The position numbers and the translations under genes are program-made. From the NCBI GenBank assembly GCA_945831805.1, contig CAMADY010000020.1, forward strand, positions 1-33,766: a stretch of 33,766 bases of DNA, in the 5' to 3' direction. The stretch's first letter is position 1. Each line of letters starts with the position of its first letter. A model generated the notes under the pieces. The model searched no databases and was not told the DNA's origin. It saw nothing but the letters and a program-made list of their open reading frames with translations. Source of the DNA: an uncultured Prevotellaceae bacterium. Its GTDB lineage: Bacteria; Bacteroidota; Bacteroidia; Bacteroidales; Bacteroidaceae. Positions 30,270 through 33,766 of this stretch are shown piece after piece.

Positions 30270-32954
30270 CTACTCTCCTTCCTTCCAGTCAAAGAGGTTC
30301 TGCTGTCCTGTCAGTTCATCGCGCACCTGCTGCTGCGACTTTCCTGCATCAGGGTCGAGGTTCTCTGGCTCCTTCTCCTCTGCCTCACTATCCTGCGGCT
30401 CAGCATCCGGTTCCGGGAAGCGTGTCGGTTCGAGTTCCACAACCTCCGCAACATCGAAGGTGGTGATGCGCTTACCCTTTGCCTTGAAGCCCTTTACCGC
30501 AACGAACTCCTCCGCATCGATCTCCATTGCCGGACGGAAGCTGTCGTTGCCGCCGAACGATACCGAGAGACGTGGGAACGGAGTGTCGGTGAGCAGCAGA
30601 ATCTGGCTCTTCGGATTGTCGCCGAGATAGGAACGATGGTTCTTCGTTGCCTCCATCTCGAAACGCTTGAGGTAAGCGTTGTTGTGGTTGTCGGCATCAA
30701 GGATGACGGCAGTCCATGGCTTATGCTCATCCCACTTCTCAATCCTGAAGATGTTCTGCTCAAAATGGTTGTTAGGATCCGGCGTGGTGATGTAGAAGTC
30801 ACCGTCATTGAGAACCACGAGAATGCTGTCGTCCTCATGGAACTTACCGAGCGAAACGCCGTGGTTGTCGTGGTTAAGGCGGTTGACGTCAGCATCCCAC
30901 CATACCTCCCTGCCACCGAGCGTTGAGTGTCCGTGGCTCTTCAGTCCTATCTTGTGGACGGGGAACTTGCTGAGGGTGTTGCCCCTTGCTCCCCTACCCT
31001 TCACGTCGAGTGTCGAGAAGTCGTAGTCGAAGAAAATCCTCTTTACCTTTGGTCCCGGCTCCAGCGTCACCTTTATTATCTCCGCCTCGCCGTTTGCATT
31101 GCATGTGAAGTAGAGCACGCGGCTGCCCGGTGTTCCCTGCGTGAGGTCATACTCACGGTCCTTCGTACATGCATCGACGTAGAAACGCTTTACGAAATAC
31201 TTGCCATCCTTACCGTCACGATATACGGCATTATAGATGGTTCGCTTGTCGTTATGCTTCCAGATGCCTACGTGGAGTATGTTCTTGCCTACATTTATCT
31301 TGTCGGCAACCTTCACGATCTTGTATTTACCATCACGATAGAAGATTATGACATCGTCGATGTCGGAGCAGTTGCTTACGAACTCCGCATTCTTCAAGCC
31401 CATACCGATGAAGCCCTCCTGACGGTCGATGTAGAGTTTCTTGTTTGCCTCTACAACCTTCGTTGCCTCAATGGTGTCGAAGTTACGTATTTCGGTAAGG
31501 CGCGGATGCTCCGCTCCATACTTCTTCTTCAGATGTTCGAACCAGTCGCATGTGATGTCAACCATCCTGCCGAGGTCCTTCTCTATCTCTGCTATCTCAC
31601 CCTCTATCTTCGCTATCAGCTCATCAGCCTGATCCTTCGAGAACTTCAGGATGCGCTTCATCTTTATCTCCATCAGTCGGAGTATGTCATCCTTCGTCAC
31701 CTCACGCACCAGCTGCGGATAGTATGGTGTCAGTCTTTCGTCGATATGCTCGCATGCAGCATCGATGCTTGCGGCATTCTCATATTTCTTATCCTTATAG
31801 ATACGCTCCTCGATGAATATCTTCTCCAAAGAGCAGAAGAAGAGTTGTTCGAGAAGTTCCGCACGACGTATCTCCAGTTCCGTCTTGAGGAGTGCGAGAG
31901 TCTGGTCTGCCGAGGTACGCAGCACGTCGCTGATGGTAAGGAACTGCGGCTTGCGGTCCTTGATGACACAGCAGTTCGGCGAGATGCTCGTCTCACAATC
32001 GGTGAAGGCATACAGCGCATCGAGGGTCTTGTCTGACGACACTCCTGGTGCGAGGTGTACGAGAATCTCCACATTTGCAGCAGTAAGGTCCTCCACCTTG
32101 CGTATCTTTATCTTACCCTTCTCCACAGCCTTCGTGATGGAGTCGATAAGCGTCTCCGAGGTCTTCGAGAATGGTATGTCGCGGATGACGAGAGTCTTCT
32201 GGTCGAGTTTCTCTATCTTCGCACGTACCTTAATACTACCACCACGCTGTCCGTCGTTATAGCGGCTGACATCGATGGAGCCACCCGTCGGGAAGTCCGG
32301 ATAGAGCTGGAATTCCTCACCACGGAGATAGGCTATCGCCGCATCACATATCTCACAGAAGTTGTGCGGCATAATCTTCGAGTTAAGACCTACGGCAATA
32401 CCTTCCACACCCTGCGCCAGCAGGAGCGGGAACTTGACCGGCAATGTGATAGGCTCTTTGTTACGTCCGTCGTAGGACCACTGCCACTCCGTCGTCTTCG
32501 GGTTGAAGACCGTCTCAAGAGCAAACTTACTCAGTCGTGCCTCGATATAACGTGGTGCAGCAGCCGGCGAACCGGTGAGGATGTTACCCCAGTTACCCTG
32601 CGTATCGATGAGCAGGTTCTTCTGTCCGAGCTGCACGAGGGCATCACCGATGGAAGCATCACCATGCGGATGGAACTGCATGGTATGACCCACGATGTTC
32701 GCAACCTTGTTGTAGCGTCCGTCGTCCATGCGCTTCATGGAGTGCAGGATGCGTCGCTGAACAGGCTTCAGACCATCTTCGATGTAAGGTACGGCACGTT
32801 CCAGGATAACGTAGGAAGCATAGTCGAGGAACCATGTCTGGTACATGCCACTGAGGTGATGCACCACAGAGGCATCAAACCTGTTGACAGGCTTGTAGTC
32901 CGTAGTCTCTTCTTCTTGTATTTCTGGTATTTCTATGTCTTTCTCGTCGTCCAT
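30270..32954 (-). CDS. parC: DNA topoisomerase IV subunit A
   Basis: An 894-residue type IIA topoisomerase subunit. The quinolone-determining region is HPHGDASIGDALV (95-107) and the DNA-cleaving Tyr136 lies in AAAPRYIEARL, with Arg135 before it. Tower and coiled-coil parts follow, and a six-bladed C-terminal beta-pinwheel (about 500-820) lacks a GyrA-box (QRRGGKG), which argues for ParC over GyrA. The acidic Pro/Glu/Asp-rich tail (about 845-894) is low in complexity. It decatenates daughter chromosomes together with ParE, which is not in this window. It is preceded by an 18-bp inverted repeat and lies downstream of glyS. Confidence 0.92.
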   Translation of the reverse strand: MDDEKDIEIPEIQEEETTDYKPVNRFDASVVHHLSGMYQTWFLDYASYVILERAVPYIEDGLKPVQRRILHSMKRMDDGRYNKVANIVGHTMQFHPHGDASIGDALVQLGQKNLLIDTQGNWGNILTGSPAAAPRYIEARLSKFALETVFNPKTTEWQWSYDGRNKEPITLPVKFPLLLAQGVEGIAVGLNSKIMPHNFCEICDAAIAYLRGEEFQLYPDFPTGGSIDVSRYNDGQRGGSIKVRAKIEKLDQKTLVIRDIPFSKTSETLIDSITKAVEKGKIKIRKVEDLTAANVEILVHLAPGVSSDKTLDALYAFTDCETSISPNCCVIKDRKPQFLTISDVLRTSADQTLALLKTELEIRRAELLEQLFFCSLEKIFIEERIYKDKKYENAASIDAACEHIDERLTPYYPQLVREVTKDDILRLMEIKMKRILKFSKDQADELIAKIEGEIAEIEKDLGRMVDITCDWFEHLKKKYGAEHPRLTEIRNFDTIEATKVVEANKKLYIDRQEGFIGMGLKNAEFVSNCSDIDDVIIFYRDGKYKIVKVADKINVGKNILHVGIWKHNDKRTIYNAVYRDGKDGKYFVKRFYVDACTKDREYDLTQGTPGSRVLYFTCNANGEAEIIKVTLEPGPKVKRIFFDYDFSTLDVKGRGARGNTLSKFPVHKIGLKSHGHSTLGGREVWWDADVNRLNHDNHGVSLGKFHEDDSILVVLNDGDFYITTPDPNNHFEQNIFRIEKWDEHKPWTAVILDADNHNNAYLKRFEMEATKNHRSYLGDNPKSQILLLTDTPFPRLSVSFGGNDSFRPAMEIDAEEFVAVKGFKAKGKRITTFDVAEVVELEPTRFPEPDAEPQDSEAEEKEPENLDPDAGKSQQQVRDELTGQQNLFDWKEGE

Positions 32955-33021
32955 TCTTTTATTTAAGGTGGTAGGTTGTTATAAGGGGAGGGGGTTGTTG
33001 AAATGAAAAGTGAAGAACGAA

Positions 33022-33062
33022 GAGTTTTGAATGAAGAGTGAAGAACTCTTCATTCAAAACTC
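33022..33062. terminator. 18-bp perfect hairpin between glyS and parC
   Basis: The arms at 33022-33039 and 33045-33062 are exact inverted repeats of each other with a 5-nt loop. The hairpin lies 19 bp after the glyS stop on the minus strand and is followed there by T-rich sequence, so it is a likely terminator. Its arms are made of the GAATGAAGAGTGAAGA-type units that recur around it (33003-33080), including a TCAYTCAAAACT direct repeat at 33050 and 33071. Confidence 0.75.
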
Positions 33063-33080
33063 AGAGCTATTCACTCAAAA

Positions 33081-33766
33081 CTACTGCAGGTTCTTCAGGA
33101 GGGAGGTGATTGTCACCTGATCCTCGATGATGCCACGGAGCTCAGAGATAGCAACGCGCTTCTGCTCCATAGAGTCACGGAAACGGAGTGTTACGGTGTT
33201 GTCCTCCAGTGTCTGGTGGTCAACGGTAACACAGAAAGGAGTACCGATAGCGTCCTGACGACGATAGCGCTTACCAATCTGGTCCTTCTCCTCGTATTTG
33301 CAGTTGAAGTGGAACTTCAGGTCGTTCATGATTTCCTTAGCCTTCTCTGGCAGACCGTCCTTCTTTGTGAGAGGGAAGATGGCGAGCTTCACAGGTGCGA
33401 GGGCAGCAGGGAGGTGGAGCACGGTACGTGTCTCACCGTTCTCAAGCTTCTCCTCCTCGAACGAGTGGCACATGATAGAGAGGAACATACGGTCAACACC
33501 GATAGATGTCTCGATAACGTATGGTATGTACGACTTGTTCTCTTCCGGGTCGAAGTACTCAATCTTCTTACCCGAGAACTTAGCGTGGTTGCCAAGGTCG
33601 AAGTTAGTACGGGAGTGGATACCCTCTACCTCCTTGAATCCGAATGGCATGTGGAACTCGATGTCGGTAGCAGCGTTAGCATAGTGAGCAAGCTTGTCGT
33701 GGTCGTGGAAGCGGTAGTTCTCTGCACCGAAGCCGAGGTTCTGGTGCCACTTCATACGTGTCTCCT
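33081..33766 (-). CDS. glyS: Glycyl-tRNA synthetase, C-terminal part (cut by window edge)
   Basis: About 228 residues remain; the frame is open to the window edge, so the N-terminal half of this ~510-residue class II enzyme is missing. Landmarks: WHQNLGFGAENYRFHDHDKLAHYA, then GFKEVEGIHSRTNFDL, then ETSIGVDRMFLS (motif 3 with Arg), then an anticodon-binding domain (LAIFPLTKKDGLPEKA, YEEKDQIGKRYRRQDAIGTPFCVTVD read in parts). It belongs to the single-chain alpha2 type found in Bacteroidetes, archaea and eukaryotes, not the alpha2beta2 type of E. coli. It charges tRNA-Gly. Confidence 0.95.
   Translation of the reverse strand, partial: ETRMKWHQNLGFGAENYRFHDHDKLAHYANAATDIEFHMPFGFKEVEGIHSRTNFDLGNHAKFSGKKIEYFDPEENKSYIPYVIETSIGVDRMFLSIMCHSFEEEKLENGETRTVLHLPAALAPVKLAIFPLTKKDGLPEKAKEIMNDLKFHFNCKYEEKDQIGKRYRRQDAIGTPFCVTVDHQTLEDNTVTLRFRDSMEQKRVAISELRGIIEDQVTITSLLKNLQ

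Overview
The window looks like chromosomal DNA of a Bacteroidales bacterium, most likely Prevotella/Segatella-like. The signs are Bacteroidetes-type promoters (TTTG, about 20 bp, then TAnnTTTG), Sec signals ending in AQ, an isoprenyl transferase - BamA - OmpH - MurI gene order, DUF6089/DUF3316-like outer-membrane proteins and a Bacteroidetes-style topoisomerase IV subunit A. The assignment rests on gene content read by eye. Both ends cut through genes (a polysaccharide flippase on the left, glycyl-tRNA synthetase on the right), so the window may be a whole contig or a cut from one.

Left part (1-5940, minus strand): surface-polysaccharide genes. In transcription order these are an SGNH hydrolase, a GT2 glycosyltransferase, a large SLBB export protein, a Wzz-type chain-length regulator and a flippase. 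The flippase is broken by an inversion-like junction near position 160. The Wzz and flippase genes are visibly more AT-rich than the rest, as expected for an exchangeable capsule locus.

Positions 5941-6531 hold a non-coding divergent region with unusual repeat and dyad architecture. It is followed by a ClpB-type disaggregase lacking the N-terminal domain, a convergent VanZ-like protein, a GT4 glycosyltransferase and a polytopic membrane protein.

Centre (12.1-25.4 kb, plus strand): a long envelope-biogenesis stretch. It runs from a lipoprotein with Asp-boxes through a DUF6089-like protein, UppS, BamA, three tandem OmpH/Skp chaperones, glutamate racemase, a secreted alpha/beta hydrolase and arabinose-5-phosphate isomerase to an IspD-like cytidylyltransferase, an extended SDR and a LicD-family transferase. 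The last three look like a module for making and transferring a CDP-activated polyol or similar group. A strong bidirectional hairpin at 25534-25563 ends the unit.

Right part (25.6-33.8 kb, minus strand): glycyl-tRNA synthetase (partial), ParC, a DUF3316-like protein, an S41 protease lipoprotein, a small lipoprotein, NadD and xylulokinase, all co-directional.

The most unusual structural theme is intergenic. Many gaps between co-directional genes are filled by short tandem arrays (units of 7, 8 or about 14 bp), and the four clearest contain or touch the stop codon of the upstream gene. In these arrays most unit positions are fixed and variation is confined to a few. No tRNA, rRNA, CRISPR array or insertion sequence was recognised.
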